DNA from: Paenibacillus sp. MAHUQ-63
GTDB lineage: Bacteria > Bacillota > Bacilli > Paenibacillales > NBRC-103111
Direction: 5' to 3'
DNA: 64,000 bases
Assembly: GCF_028765165.1 (NCBI RefSeq)
Contig: NZ_JARADB010000001.1
Coordinates: forward strand, 496,001 to 560,000
Made by a program: the position numbers and the translations under genes. Below, piece after piece: positions 7,310 to 15,568 of this stretch (positions are counted from its first letter, which is position 1; every line of letters begins with the position of its first letter). The notes below the pieces were generated by a model. The model did not search any database and was not told where the DNA came from. It was given only the letters and a program-made list of their open reading frames with translations.

Positions 7310-9052
7310 TCATCCGATATTTTGAAAATAATAAATGCTGCCTGGATAGGCCTTGGCCTTCTTCTTGAGCGCAGCCGCCGTTTGAGAAATGTCTTCAAGT
7401 GAAATGGGAGATTCACAGCTGCAGACGACTAAAGACAGCGACAATGTGACTCCCTCGCTCTTCACCTTGTTCCCGCTCCGGTCCCATACATACTCCCATT
7501 CCTCGTCTTCATAGAACATCTGCACGCCCTGCTCGAATCTGCGAATCATCTCCTGGCACAGAAGCTCCGGCTCCGCCGCCACCGAGATGGCGATGAAATC
7601 GTCGCCCCCCACATGACCTACGAAATCAAGAGGCGTTCCGCACACGCTGATGGCCTGCTGCATAATATCGGCTGTATATTGAATCAGCTGATCCCCTTTC
7701 TGAAAGCCGAAACGGTCATTAAACCATTTGAAATAATCCAAATCCGCATAGACGACATGGAATGGTTTCTGCTCGTGAATGCGTCTGTTCAGCTCCCGGT
7801 TAATCTGCAGATTGCCCGGCAGCCCCGTCAGCGGATTGGCCACGCGCGCAGACTCCATCCGGACATTCGTGATGCTTTCGAGAATCGATCGGATGGAAGC
7901 AATCCCTGCCATTTTGCCATTCGTCGTAATGATCACCAGATCGTATAGATGATGGATGGAGCGCGACGTCGCCATTTGCGATACCTGCTCAACCGACGTG
8001 AACTCGTCTACGATGAGCGGCGTTTCATCCATAATAGACTCAATCGTCCGATTCCAGAACAAGGAGAACGCATATTGCCCGGCCAATTGCTGAAACAGCC
8101 GTTCTCTCATCATTAAACCGACAGGCTCCTCGTTGCTCACGATGACGGCGCCGACCGCTTCTTGATTTTTTTTGAAATAGTCCGCAACTTCCGAGATCGG
8201 TGATTTCTTGTCGAACGTTTTGACAGGTGTCTTGAGATCGCCGATATGCCAGTTCATATGGCCTCCTTGCACCTTGCGATGCTGCCCAATGAGCATTCTT
8301 AAACTGTCCTGAATGTCCGCCGGCGCCTTCTGCGGCTTCCCTAGCAGAAACCCTTGCGCATAATGAACGCCAAGCCGCGTCAATTTGGCCAGCTCATCCG
8401 GAATTTCGATGCCTTCGGCAATAATCGAAATGTTCATTTTGTGAGCGATCGTGACGAACGTTTCCAAGATGTACTCTTTCACTTTGTGCTTATGTATGTT
8501 TTCAATGAGAGACCGGTCGATCTTGATGAAATCCGGCTGAAGCTCCGCGATCGCCTGCAGGGAGGAGTAGCCGGCCCCGGCGTCGTCGATGGCGATGCGG
8601 TAGCCCTGCTTGCGGTAATGCTCCAATATTTTCTGGGCGAGAGTGAAATCCTCAATGGACGTTCTTTCCGTAATTTCGAAAACGACATTGCTCGGCTTCA
8701 GACCGTATTTCAGCAAAATGTCCAGCGTTTTACCCGGAACGAACCCGGGGTCATAGAGCACGTGGGAGGATATGTTAATGAACAGCAATTGCTGCGGGTG
8801 CTCCAGAATCGAACCCTGAATCGCTTTCTCGCGCGCCAACTGTTCGAGCTTATACAGCTCTCCGTTCTGTTCGGCGAATTCAAACATGGCGATCGGAGAT
8901 TGAAACATGCTGTCTTGGGGGCCGCGGATCAGCGCTTCATATCCCATCACCTGTCCGTCCTGCAGAGAGACAATAGGTTGATAGACCGAATGTACCGCCC
9001 CCGTGGCGAGTATATCTTGAAATAAGGTTGTTGCTTCTGACTGACTGTTCAT
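7310..9052 (-). CDS. EAL-CBS-GGDEF cyclic-di-GMP signalling protein
   Basis: A 580-residue cytosolic protein. The N-terminal EAL phosphodiesterase domain (~20-250) keeps the catalytic pattern: YEALIRG, FINIS, FEITER, DDAGAGYSS, FIKIDRS, IAEGIE and YAQGFLLG, so c-di-GMP hydrolysis is likely. The middle (~275-395) looks like a CBS pair, a possible nucleotide sensor. The C-terminal GGDEF domain has YADLDYFKWFND and VGGDDF, compatible with diguanylate cyclase activity; no RxxD inhibitory site lies just before it. The order EAL first, GGDEF last is the reverse of the commonest arrangement. The start at 9052 is preferred because GAGGG lies 9 bases upstream; the ATGs at 9061 and 9058 lie too close to it. 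Convergent with the HAD gene. Confidence 0.9.
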   Translation of the reverse strand: MNSQSEATTLFQDILATGAVHSVYQPIVSLQDGQVMGYEALIRGPQDSMFQSPIAMFEFAEQNGELYKLEQLAREKAIQGSILEHPQQLLFINISSHVLYDPGFVPGKTLDILLKYGLKPSNVVFEITERTSIEDFTLAQKILEHYRKQGYRIAIDDAGAGYSSLQAIAELQPDFIKIDRSLIENIHKHKVKEYILETFVTIAHKMNISIIAEGIEIPDELAKLTRLGVHYAQGFLLGKPQKAPADIQDSLRMLIGQHRKVQGGHMNWHIGDLKTPVKTFDKKSPISEVADYFKKNQEAVGAVIVSNEEPVGLMMRERLFQQLAGQYAFSLFWNRTIESIMDETPLIVDEFTSVEQVSQMATSRSIHHLYDLVIITTNGKMAGIASIRSILESITNVRMESARVANPLTGLPGNLQINRELNRRIHEQKPFHVVYADLDYFKWFNDRFGFQKGDQLIQYTADIMQQAISVCGTPLDFVGHVGGDDFIAISVAAEPELLCQEMIRRFEQGVQMFYEDEEWEYVWDRSGNKVKSEGVTLSLSLVVCSCESPISLEDISQTAAALKKKAKAYPGSIYYFQNIG

Positions 9053-9245
9053 GTCCATCATCCCTCATGTCGTTTTATGTATATGTATAGTCTATCAAAA
9101 CAAATGATAGTCTTTATTATCGATGTGTAAAATCTATGTAAAGACTTTAAAATAAAAAGAGGGAAATGCCTCTCCGCCCACGAAAAAATAGAAGGACGAT
9201 TGCTAGGTGCGTACATCCTTTGTACAAGCACGGAAAGGAATTGAA

Positions 9246-10841
9246 ATGGAACAACAAGTCAAAATCTTGGCGGTAGATGACCGCTACGAGAACTTGCTGG
9301 CTCTGAATAGCATTTTAGCCTCATCCCACTATGACGTGATCTCGCTGCAATCCGGCGAGGAAGTTTTACGATATTTATTGAAAGAGCCCGCTGACCATAT
9401 CGCCGTCATCTTGATGGATGTGCAGATGCCTGGTTTAAGCGGCTTTGAAACCGTAGAGCTCATCAAGCAGCGCAAAGCTTGTCAGGACATCCCGATCATT
9501 TTCCTAACAGCCCTAAGCACATCGATTGAGCATGTTCTGAAGGGGTATCATGTCGGCTCGATCGACTATTTGTTCAAGCCTGTACACCCGGAGATGCTCC
9601 GAATGAAGGTGGATGCCTTCGTCAATATGCACCTCAATCATCAAAAAATCAAATACCAGAGCGAACTGCTGCACAAGCGTACGCTCGATCTCGAAGAAAC
9701 CAACCGGAAGCTGGCGGAAGCCGAAGAGAAGCTCAAGCAGCAGAATACGCTGCTCGAGCAATGGGTGGAGGAGCGCACCTCGGAGCTCGTGGACGCTCAT
9801 GAGAAGCTGATGAAATCCCAGGATCATTTCAAAAAAATGTTCATGCTCTCTCCCTCTCTGATGGCCATTCGCCGCTTGCCGGACTTGTCGTATATCGAAA
9901 TTAACGAGAGCTGGAAGCAATATACCGGTTATGGCGACGAAATCATCGGTACGAACTTGGACCTTCTGCGCAAGGAATCCGGCGAGTCCACCTCCTGCGA
10001 AGAAGTCGTTCATAACTGCAAAGTCCGGTATGAAACCAAGTCCAAGGAGATGCGGACAGCCTTGCTGTCCACGGAAATCATCGATATTGAGAATGAGAGC
10101 TGCCTGCTTCAGGTCGCCGTGGATATTACCGAGAGCTTGCGGTTTGAAACCGAGATGGCGCGTCTCGCCCAGCTGAACCTGGTCGGCGAAATGGCCGCCG
10201 GGATCGCCCACGAAATTCGCAATCCGATGACGACGATCCGCGGCTTCCTGCAGCTGTTCCGGGAGAACGACCGGAATATGCAGAAGGAATATATCCCCAT
10301 CATGCTCGAAGAGCTGGACCGTGCGAATGAAATCATTACCGAATATTTATCCTTGGCCAAAAATAAACAATCCCACCAGCAGCCCGATAACATGAACCGG
10401 ATTATCGAAATGCTGCTGCCGCTCATTCAGGCTGAAGCCGTCATGTCCGGCAAGCATGTTCAGTTCCAGTTCACCGAATGTCCCGATATTCATCTGGACG
10501 ATAAGGAGCTGCGCCAGCTCATTCTCAATATGTGCATGAACGGTCTGGAAGCGATGTCTATTGGCGGCACGCTGACCATACAGACCTATTTGGAGAACGA
10601 GCATCTGGTTCTACTTATCGCGGATCAAGGGACGGGCATCGATGAGAAGCACCTGGAGAAGCTGGGACGTCCTTTCTTTACCACGAAAGACGAGGGCACG
10701 GGTCTCGGCTTGGCGATCTGCTACAGCATCGCGGCGAGGCACCATGCTTCGATTGAAGTGCAGTCCAGCCCGAAGGGGACGACGTTCCTAATCCGGTTTC
10801 CGGTGCCTCAGGCTGTCGGAGAGCAGACAAGCCTGGCGTGA
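9246..10841 (+). CDS. REC-PAS-histidine kinase hybrid sensor
   Basis: A 531-residue soluble sensor kinase. The N-terminal receiver domain (~1-125) has the acidic pair in LAVDD, phospho-acceptor Asp in ILMDVQMPG and the Lys in FKPVHP. A coiled coil (~135-200) and a PAS-like domain (~205-310) follow. The kinase core has the H-box AHEIRNPMTTIRGFLQLF (~330), the N box NMCMNGLEAM, G1 ADQGTGID and G2 TKDEGTGLGLAI. The H-box resembles that of Bacillales sporulation kinases, but no partner regulator lies adjacent, so the target is unknown. There is no membrane segment. GGAAAGGA 7 bases upstream selects the ATG at 9246 over an upstream GTG at 9207. It is divergent from the c-di-GMP gene. Confidence 0.9.
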   Translation: MEQQVKILAVDDRYENLLALNSILASSHYDVISLQSGEEVLRYLLKEPADHIAVILMDVQMPGLSGFETVELIKQRKACQDIPIIFLTALSTSIEHVLKGYHVGSIDYLFKPVHPEMLRMKVDAFVNMHLNHQKIKYQSELLHKRTLDLEETNRKLAEAEEKLKQQNTLLEQWVEERTSELVDAHEKLMKSQDHFKKMFMLSPSLMAIRRLPDLSYIEINESWKQYTGYGDEIIGTNLDLLRKESGESTSCEEVVHNCKVRYETKSKEMRTALLSTEIIDIENESCLLQVAVDITESLRFETEMARLAQLNLVGEMAAGIAHEIRNPMTTIRGFLQLFRENDRNMQKEYIPIMLEELDRANEIITEYLSLAKNKQSHQQPDNMNRIIEMLLPLIQAEAVMSGKHVQFQFTECPDIHLDDKELRQLILNMCMNGLEAMSIGGTLTIQTYLENEHLVLLIADQGTGIDEKHLEKLGRPFFTTKDEGTGLGLAICYSIAARHHASIEVQSSPKGTTFLIRFPVPQAVGEQTSLA

Positions 10842-10883
10842 TGACGCTAGGCTTGTTAGGCGTTTGTCGTCCGGTATATACGC

Positions 10884-10919
10884 GAAGAGGCCCTTATTCC
10901 GTCGAATAAGGGCCTCTTC
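10884..10919. terminator. Bidirectional terminator between the kinase gene and phoU
   Basis: A perfect 16-bp stem (GAAGAGGCCCTTATTC with its complement) around a 4-base loop between two convergent genes. T-runs on either side are weak, so termination is inferred mainly from the stem and its position. Confidence 0.7.
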
Positions 10920-10937
10920 ACTTACACTATAGTCAGC

Positions 10938-11597
10938 TTACACGTTCAAATCTTTCCGCTTCCCGGTCACCATATAGATCACGGCTTCCCCGATATTCGT
11001 CGTATGATCGGCCACCCGCTCCAAGAAATGTGCAACGAGGAGCAGATGCGTCAACTGGCGGTTCCGGTTGTAATCGGAATTCATCATGCCCATCAGCTCA
11101 GTCATCACTGTGCTGTACAACTTATCTACCCGGTCGTCCTTCTCCGCTAACGCCGCAGCTCTATGCACATCGCGTTCCGTGTAGGAAAGCAAGCTTTCCT
11201 GCAGCATCACAATGGCGATTTCCGCCATTTGCGGGATCGTCTCCAGCGGCTTCACCAGCTCTTCTCCTGCGAAACGAATCGTAATCTTTGCGATGTCCAC
11301 CGCATGGTCGGCGATTCGTTCCAAGTCGGTAGCGATCTTGAGCGCTGTGCCGATGATGCGCAAATCGCTGGCCATCGGCTGCTGCAGCGCAATAAGACGC
11401 AGGGACAGTTCGTCGATTATGGTCAAATAATCATCGATCTGGTCATCGTTTTTGATTACTTGCTGCGCCGTTCTCTCGTCCAAATTAGCTAGCGAGTGTA
11501 CGGACTTCAGAATCAGCTCCTTGACGCTTTCCCCCATATTCAATAGCTCTTCCTGCAATAAGGATAAAGATTGGTGAAACCCTGGTCTTGCGTCCAT
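10938..11597 (-). CDS. phoU: Phosphate signalling protein PhoU
   Basis: A 219-residue all-helical metal-binding protein that links the Pst transporter to the PhoR/PhoP sensor and restrains phosphate uptake. It is two PhoU repeats, each with an E/DxxxD helix: DLERIADHAVDIAK in the first half and FLERVADHTTNIGEA in the second. Length matches the family. It ends the pstSCAB run, 26 bases after pstB. The DNA after it holds a bidirectional terminator. Confidence 0.96.
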   Translation of the reverse strand: MDARPGFHQSLSLLQEELLNMGESVKELILKSVHSLANLDERTAQQVIKNDDQIDDYLTIIDELSLRLIALQQPMASDLRIIGTALKIATDLERIADHAVDIAKITIRFAGEELVKPLETIPQMAEIAIVMLQESLLSYTERDVHRAAALAEKDDRVDKLYSTVMTELMGMMNSDYNRNRQLTHLLLVAHFLERVADHTTNIGEAVIYMVTGKRKDLNV

Positions 11598-11623
11598 GTA
11601 AACGTTGCTCCTTCCAGTTGTAG

Positions 11624-12391
11624 TTAACCGAATCTGCCCGTGATGTAATCTTCGGTCCGTTGGTCGTTAGGATTGGTAAAGATTTTGTCGGTTTTATCGG
11701 TTTCCACCAAATATCCGTTCAGGAAGAAAGACGTCATATCCGAAATCCGAGCGGCCTGCTGCATGTTATGTGTCACAATAATGATCGTATATTTGTCTTT
11801 CAGCGTTTGGGTCAACTCTTCAACCTTCAGCGTCGAGATTGGATCGAGTGCCGATGTCGGCTCATCCATCAGCAGCACATCGGGTTCTACCGCGAGCAAA
11901 CGGGCGATGCATAGACGCTGCTGTTGGCCGCCGGACAAGCCCAGTGCGGATTTGTGCAAGCGGTCCTTCACTTCGTCCCACAGCGCGGCTTGCACTAGGC
12001 TGCGCTCCACGATTTGATCGAGCAGCGCTTTCTTCTTGATGCCGTGAATGCGCGGTCCGTAAGCAATGTTGTCGTAGATGCTCATCGGGAAAGGATTCGG
12101 GCGTTGAAACACCATGCCTACGCGCTTGCGCAAGGAGACGACATCGGAGTCCCCGCCATAAATATTTTGGCCGTCAACGGATACGCTGCCTGTAATACGA
12201 ACGCTGTCGATGAGATCGTTCATCCGGTTGAGCGTCCGCAGGAACGTCGATTTCCCGCAGCCGGAAGGTCCGATCAACGCCGCGATCGTTCCTGTTTCGA
12301 TCGTCAAATCAATATCATGAAGCGCATGGTTTTCGCCGTAAAACAAATTCAATTTCTCTGCTTTGATTTTGGTCATGGTCGCGATCGCCAT
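11624..12391 (-). CDS. pstB: Phosphate ABC transporter ATP-binding protein PstB
   Basis: The ATPase that drives high-affinity phosphate uptake through PstA/PstC. The 255-residue protein has Walker [10 protein letters not shown], the PstB-typical [10 protein letters not shown] after it, the signature [16 protein letters not shown], Walker [12 protein letters not shown] and the switch His in [18 protein letters not shown] lies 6 bases upstream of the ATG at 12391. Only two bases separate it from the pstA stop codon, so the two are coupled. Confidence 0.97.
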   Translation of the reverse strand: MAIATMTKIKAEKLNLFYGENHALHDIDLTIETGTIAALIGPSGCGKSTFLRTLNRMNDLIDSVRITGSVSVDGQNIYGGDSDVVSLRKRVGMVFQRPNPFPMSIYDNIAYGPRIHGIKKKALLDQIVERSLVQAALWDEVKDRLHKSALGLSGGQQQRLCIARLLAVEPDVLLMDEPTSALDPISTLKVEELTQTLKDKYTIIIVTHNMQQAARISDMTSFFLNGYLVETDKTDKIFTNPNDQRTEDYITGRFG

Positions 12392-12393
12392 AA

Positions 12394-13251
12394 TTATTTC
12401 CCCCCGGAAAGTCTTTTTTGTAGGATTCGGCTTGGTATGGACACGAGAAGGTTAAAGATAAGAACGACGATCAGAAGCAGCGCGGCGCTTCCTTTGGCAA
12501 TTTCTTTAGCATCCGGAACAAGCGCTTCAGCGCCGACATACCAGAGGTGAACGGACAAGGTCTCCCCCATGTTGAGCGGGTTGAAATCCGGGAAAAATCT
12601 CGATACCGACAAGCCTGCCGTATAAATCAGAATCGCGGATTCACCTAATGCGCGTCCTGCGATCAGCGTGATGCCGGTGATCAAGCTGGGCAGCGCCGCC
12701 GGAATCAGCACCTTGCGGATCGCCTGCCATTTCGTTGAGCCGAGCGCCAAGCTCGCTTCCCAATAAGATTCCGGAACGGTACGAATCGATTCCTCTGTGA
12801 CCCGAACCATGACCGGCAGATTCAGAAGAGCTACAGTCGCCGCGCCGCCGAGAATGGAGAATTTCAGGCCGAGCAAGTTGGCGAAGAGCAAGAAACCGAA
12901 CAAACCGAAAACGATGGAAGGTACGGAGGATAAAGCTTCAACCGAGATACGAACGAGATCCGTAAACCAATTCTTTTGTGCGTAAATCGCCAGGTAAATC
13001 CCAGCGAACAATCCGATTGGAACCGATATGATGAGAGAGAGAATCAAGACATAGAAGGAGTTGAACAGCTGAGGTCCGACCCCCCCGCCAGCCTTGATTT
13101 CTTCCGATTTGCCGAAAATGAAATGCCAGGATAGATGCGGCAGTCCGTCACCCAATATCCGGATGAGGAACCAGGCCAGAATACCGATGATCGCAATGCC
13201 CGCGGCCCAGAAATATACCGTCGCGATCCGGTCTGTCGTTTTACTTGTCAT
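12394..13251 (-). CDS. pstA: Phosphate ABC transporter permease PstA
   Basis: One of the two membrane subunits of the phosphate importer; 285 residues with about six membrane segments. The binding-protein-dependent transport (EAA) loop is present as [29 protein letters not shown]. The N-terminal region with [24 protein letters not shown] and the final hydrophobic helix followed by basic residues fit PstA. Its start overlaps the pstC stop by four bases and it precedes pstB by two bases, confirming a single operon. Confidence 0.96.
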   Translation of the reverse strand: MTSKTTDRIATVYFWAAGIAIIGILAWFLIRILGDGLPHLSWHFIFGKSEEIKAGGGVGPQLFNSFYVLILSLIISVPIGLFAGIYLAIYAQKNWFTDLVRISVEALSSVPSIVFGLFGFLLFANLLGLKFSILGGAATVALLNLPVMVRVTEESIRTVPESYWEASLALGSTKWQAIRKVLIPAALPSLITGITLIAGRALGESAILIYTAGLSVSRFFPDFNPLNMGETLSVHLWYVGAEALVPDAKEIAKGSAALLLIVVLIFNLLVSIPSRILQKRLSGGK

Positions 13252-14183
13252 TTCACTTCACTCCTCTTCGCGACGATACGAATGATAAGAATTAAGGCTA
13301 AGGAGATCACGAGCAGCAGTAGTGCCATTAAATAGAGGGCGTTGTTCCATGTGGATCCGTAATTCGTATTCCCCATATCTTTCACGATCGCTGTTGTTAG
13401 TACCGTAGTGGAATCCAGCAGCGACTTCGGCATTTGCGGCGAGTTCCCGATGACCATGAAGACGGCCATCGTTTCGCCGATCGCACGCCCCATTCCCAAA
13501 ATGATGGCCGTCAAAATGCCCGGTCTGGCTGCCGGCAGCAGCACGCGCCACATCGTCTGCCAGCGCGTTGCTCCAAGAGCGAGCGAGGCTTCTTCCAAGC
13601 GGCTCGGCAGAGCGCGGATAGCATCCTCCGAAATGGACAAAATAGTTGGAAGAATCATAATCGCCAAAATTATAGCGGCAGGCAGAATCCCGTATCCGAC
13701 TCCGTTTGTGAGCTTACCCAAAGCAGGCACAATGACGGTCATCCCGATAAGACCATATACAACGGACGGGATACCGACGAACAAGTCCGTTGCCGGACGC
13801 ATGATTTCCCGCATCCATTTGGGAGCGATCTTCGCCATGAACAACGCTCCCGATAAAGCGAGCGGTACCGAGATCACGACCGCTACCAGCGTCATTAACA
13901 GCGTGCTGTATAGAAAAGGGAAAGCTCCGAATTTATTTTGGCCCGGCGTCCAGTCGGTGGAGAAGAAAAACTCCAGCGGGCTAACACCTTGAAAAGTTTT
14001 CAATCCCTGCATACCTACGAAAACGATGATTGAGAAAATAATCGCGGACACAAGAGCCGCGCTGGTGACAAACAACCATCGCATGATGCTGTCTTGTCTA
14101 TGTTGTCCTCGGGTCCATTTGGAAACAACTGGACGGCTTCTTTCTGAACTCGCATTTGATAGTTTGTCTGCTATGGAATTCAC
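13248..14183 (-). CDS. pstC: Phosphate ABC transporter permease PstC
   Basis: The second membrane subunit of the phosphate importer; 311 residues. A hydrophilic N-terminal tail of about 32 residues precedes the first membrane segment (MRWLFVTSAALVSAI). The transport motif EASLALGATRWQTMWRVLLPAARPGILTA matches the PstC EAA loop. SPLEFFFSTDWTPGQNKFGAFPFLYSTLL is typical of PstC. It starts about 130 bases after the internal terminator that follows pstS, and overlaps pstA by four bases. Confidence 0.96.
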   Translation of the reverse strand: MNSIADKLSNASSERSRPVVSKWTRGQHRQDSIMRWLFVTSAALVSAIIFSIIVFVGMQGLKTFQGVSPLEFFFSTDWTPGQNKFGAFPFLYSTLLMTLVAVVISVPLALSGALFMAKIAPKWMREIMRPATDLFVGIPSVVYGLIGMTVIVPALGKLTNGVGYGILPAAIILAIMILPTILSISEDAIRALPSRLEEASLALGATRWQTMWRVLLPAARPGILTAIILGMGRAIGETMAVFMVIGNSPQMPKSLLDSTTVLTTAIVKDMGNTNYGSTWNNALYLMALLLLVISLALILIIRIVAKRSEVK

Positions 14184-14316
14184 TGGGATAATCCCCCTTC
14201 ACTTATTACCACATGCGTTCACATGTCATGCTTTCATGATAGGACATGAATGTCATTGGATCGTTAATGAATTGTAAAGGCAATGTAAAAGTTTCATAAC
14301 CACCGTTCAAAAACCT

Positions 14317-14346
14317 AAAAAGAGCACCCACAGATTGTGGGCGCTC
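14317..14346 (-). terminator. Internal terminator between pstS and pstC
   Basis: On the minus strand a GC-rich stem (GAGCGCCCACA with TGTGGGTGCTC, one wobble) is followed by a TTTTT run, directly after the pstS stop codon. It would end most pstS transcripts and let a fraction read into pstCAB-phoU, giving more binding protein than transporter. Confidence 0.85.
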
Positions 14347-14362
14347 CAAGAAGTTATTGCTA

Positions 14363-15286
14363 TTATTTTTTGAGCAGGTCAGCCGGCAAGAATTTCAAAT
14401 CGCGAACTTGTTTGCCTTGGAAATCTTTGCTTTGGATGTACTCGATGAATGCTTTTGCCGGATCTTTAGCTTCACCTTTCGTATACATGTGCTCAACACC
14501 ATACAATTTGTATGTGCCGTTTTTGATGTTGTCTTCGGAGAAAGCTACGCCGTCAATTTTCAAAGCTTTAACGGTATCGTCGATGTAAGGAGTATCTACA
14601 TAACCGATGGAACCGGATTGACCGGCAACGGCAGTTTTCATAGCGCCGCTGTTTTCTTGTGTGATTCCGTCTTTCGTAAACTCTTTGCCGTCAAGAATGA
14701 TTGTTTTAACAAGTGTACGGGAACCGGAGCTGTCCGGACGGTGTACAAGTACGATTTTGGCATCGTTACCGCCGACGTCTTTCCAGTTCGTGACTTTGCC
14801 CATGTAGATATCAGCAGCTTGCTGTTTCGTTACATTATCTACTTTCACATCTTTGTTTACAATCAATGCAAAAGGTGCGATTGCAACTTGGTGGTCGACA
14901 AGACCTTTGTCTTTATATTCAGCAGCTGGTTCTACGTCGGAGTTACCGATGTCGGAAGTACCGTCAGCTACGTTCTTAATACCTGTACCGGAACCGCCAG
15001 CTGTAACGTTGATCGTTACTTTAGGGTTTTTCTCCATGAACTCCGTTGCCGCTTGTTTCACCAGTGGAAGCAGTGCGCTTGAGCCGGAAGCTGTGATTGT
15101 GCCGCTAAGCTCTGTTTTTGGCGTGTCGGATGGTTTAGCAGAAGCTGATGCCGCTGTTGTGGCAGCAGGTGTTGTAGAAGCGGCGCCATTCGTCTCTGTT
15201 TTAGCTCCGCAACCAACCAAAGACCCCATCATGAGTACCGCGGAAAGTGTAAATGTAATCCCTTTTTTCGACATGAACTTGAACAT
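14363..15286 (-). CDS. pstS: Phosphate-binding lipoprotein PstS
   Basis: The extracellular phosphate receptor of the Pst importer; 307 residues. It has a lipoprotein signal peptide with lipobox LVGC (Cys at about residue 25 of this start), then a Thr/Ala/Ser-rich linker. Phosphate-binding parts are visible: TASGSSALLP, GSGTGIKNVADGTSDIGNSD and HRPDSSGSRT. The ATG at 15286 is chosen because AGGAGG lies 11 bases upstream; the ATG at 15295 would be only two bases from it. Upstream DNA carries PhoP-type repeats, so induction by phosphate starvation is expected. It is the first gene of the pst operon and has its own terminator. Confidence 0.96.
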   Translation of the reverse strand: MFKFMSKKGITFTLSAVLMMGSLVGCGAKTETNGAASTTPAATTAASASAKPSDTPKTELSGTITASGSSALLPLVKQAATEFMEKNPKVTINVTAGGSGTGIKNVADGTSDIGNSDVEPAAEYKDKGLVDHQVAIAPFALIVNKDVKVDNVTKQQAADIYMGKVTNWKDVGGNDAKIVLVHRPDSSGSRTLVKTIILDGKEFTKDGITQENSGAMKTAVAGQSGSIGYVDTPYIDDTVKALKIDGVAFSEDNIKNGTYKLYGVEHMYTKGEAKDPAKAFIEYIQSKDFQGKQVRDLKFLPADLLKK

Positions 15287-15387
15287 TGTCAGCATGTCCT
15301 CCTTTTATTGTATGTTGCTATCTCTTGTTAGTTTCGATTTCCTCTGTGTGCCTCGAACTAACTTACACATTCATCGTAACAACCGAA

Positions 15388-15426
15388 TGTAAATTCCAAA
15401 CCCGTGAAACGTAAACGTAATGTAAA
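15388..15426 (-). promoter_or_regulatory. PhoP-type direct repeats upstream of pstS
   Basis: Read on the minus strand there are TTTACA-type hexamers at 15426-15421 (TTTACA), 15415-15410 (TTTACG) and 15393-15388 (TTTACA). They fall on an exact 11-base phase, with a degenerate copy at 15404-15399 filling the fourth position. Four half-sites at 11-base spacing is the layout of Bacillus PhoP boxes, and the site is about 100 bases before pstS. Confidence 0.7.
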
Positions 15427-15466
15427 ACTTTTAATCGTACTTTTTCCATAGTTTTGTCTGGTTTAT

Positions 15467-15483
15467 TTTACATTTCATTTACA
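15467..15483 (+). promoter_or_regulatory. Second PhoP-like half-site pair, facing the chemoreceptor gene
   Basis: On the plus strand TTTACA occurs at 15467-15472 and again at 15478-15483, 11 bases apart. The pair points toward the chemoreceptor gene about 85 bases away, in the opposite orientation to the pstS boxes. Two half-sites alone are weaker evidence than four. Confidence 0.45.
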
Positions 15484-15568
15484 TACTTCGACGCTTTAGT
15501 TAATAGAAGCCTCCTATATTTATAAGTAGAAACAAGAACTTTATCAGATCTTGTCTATTTTTGGGGGG

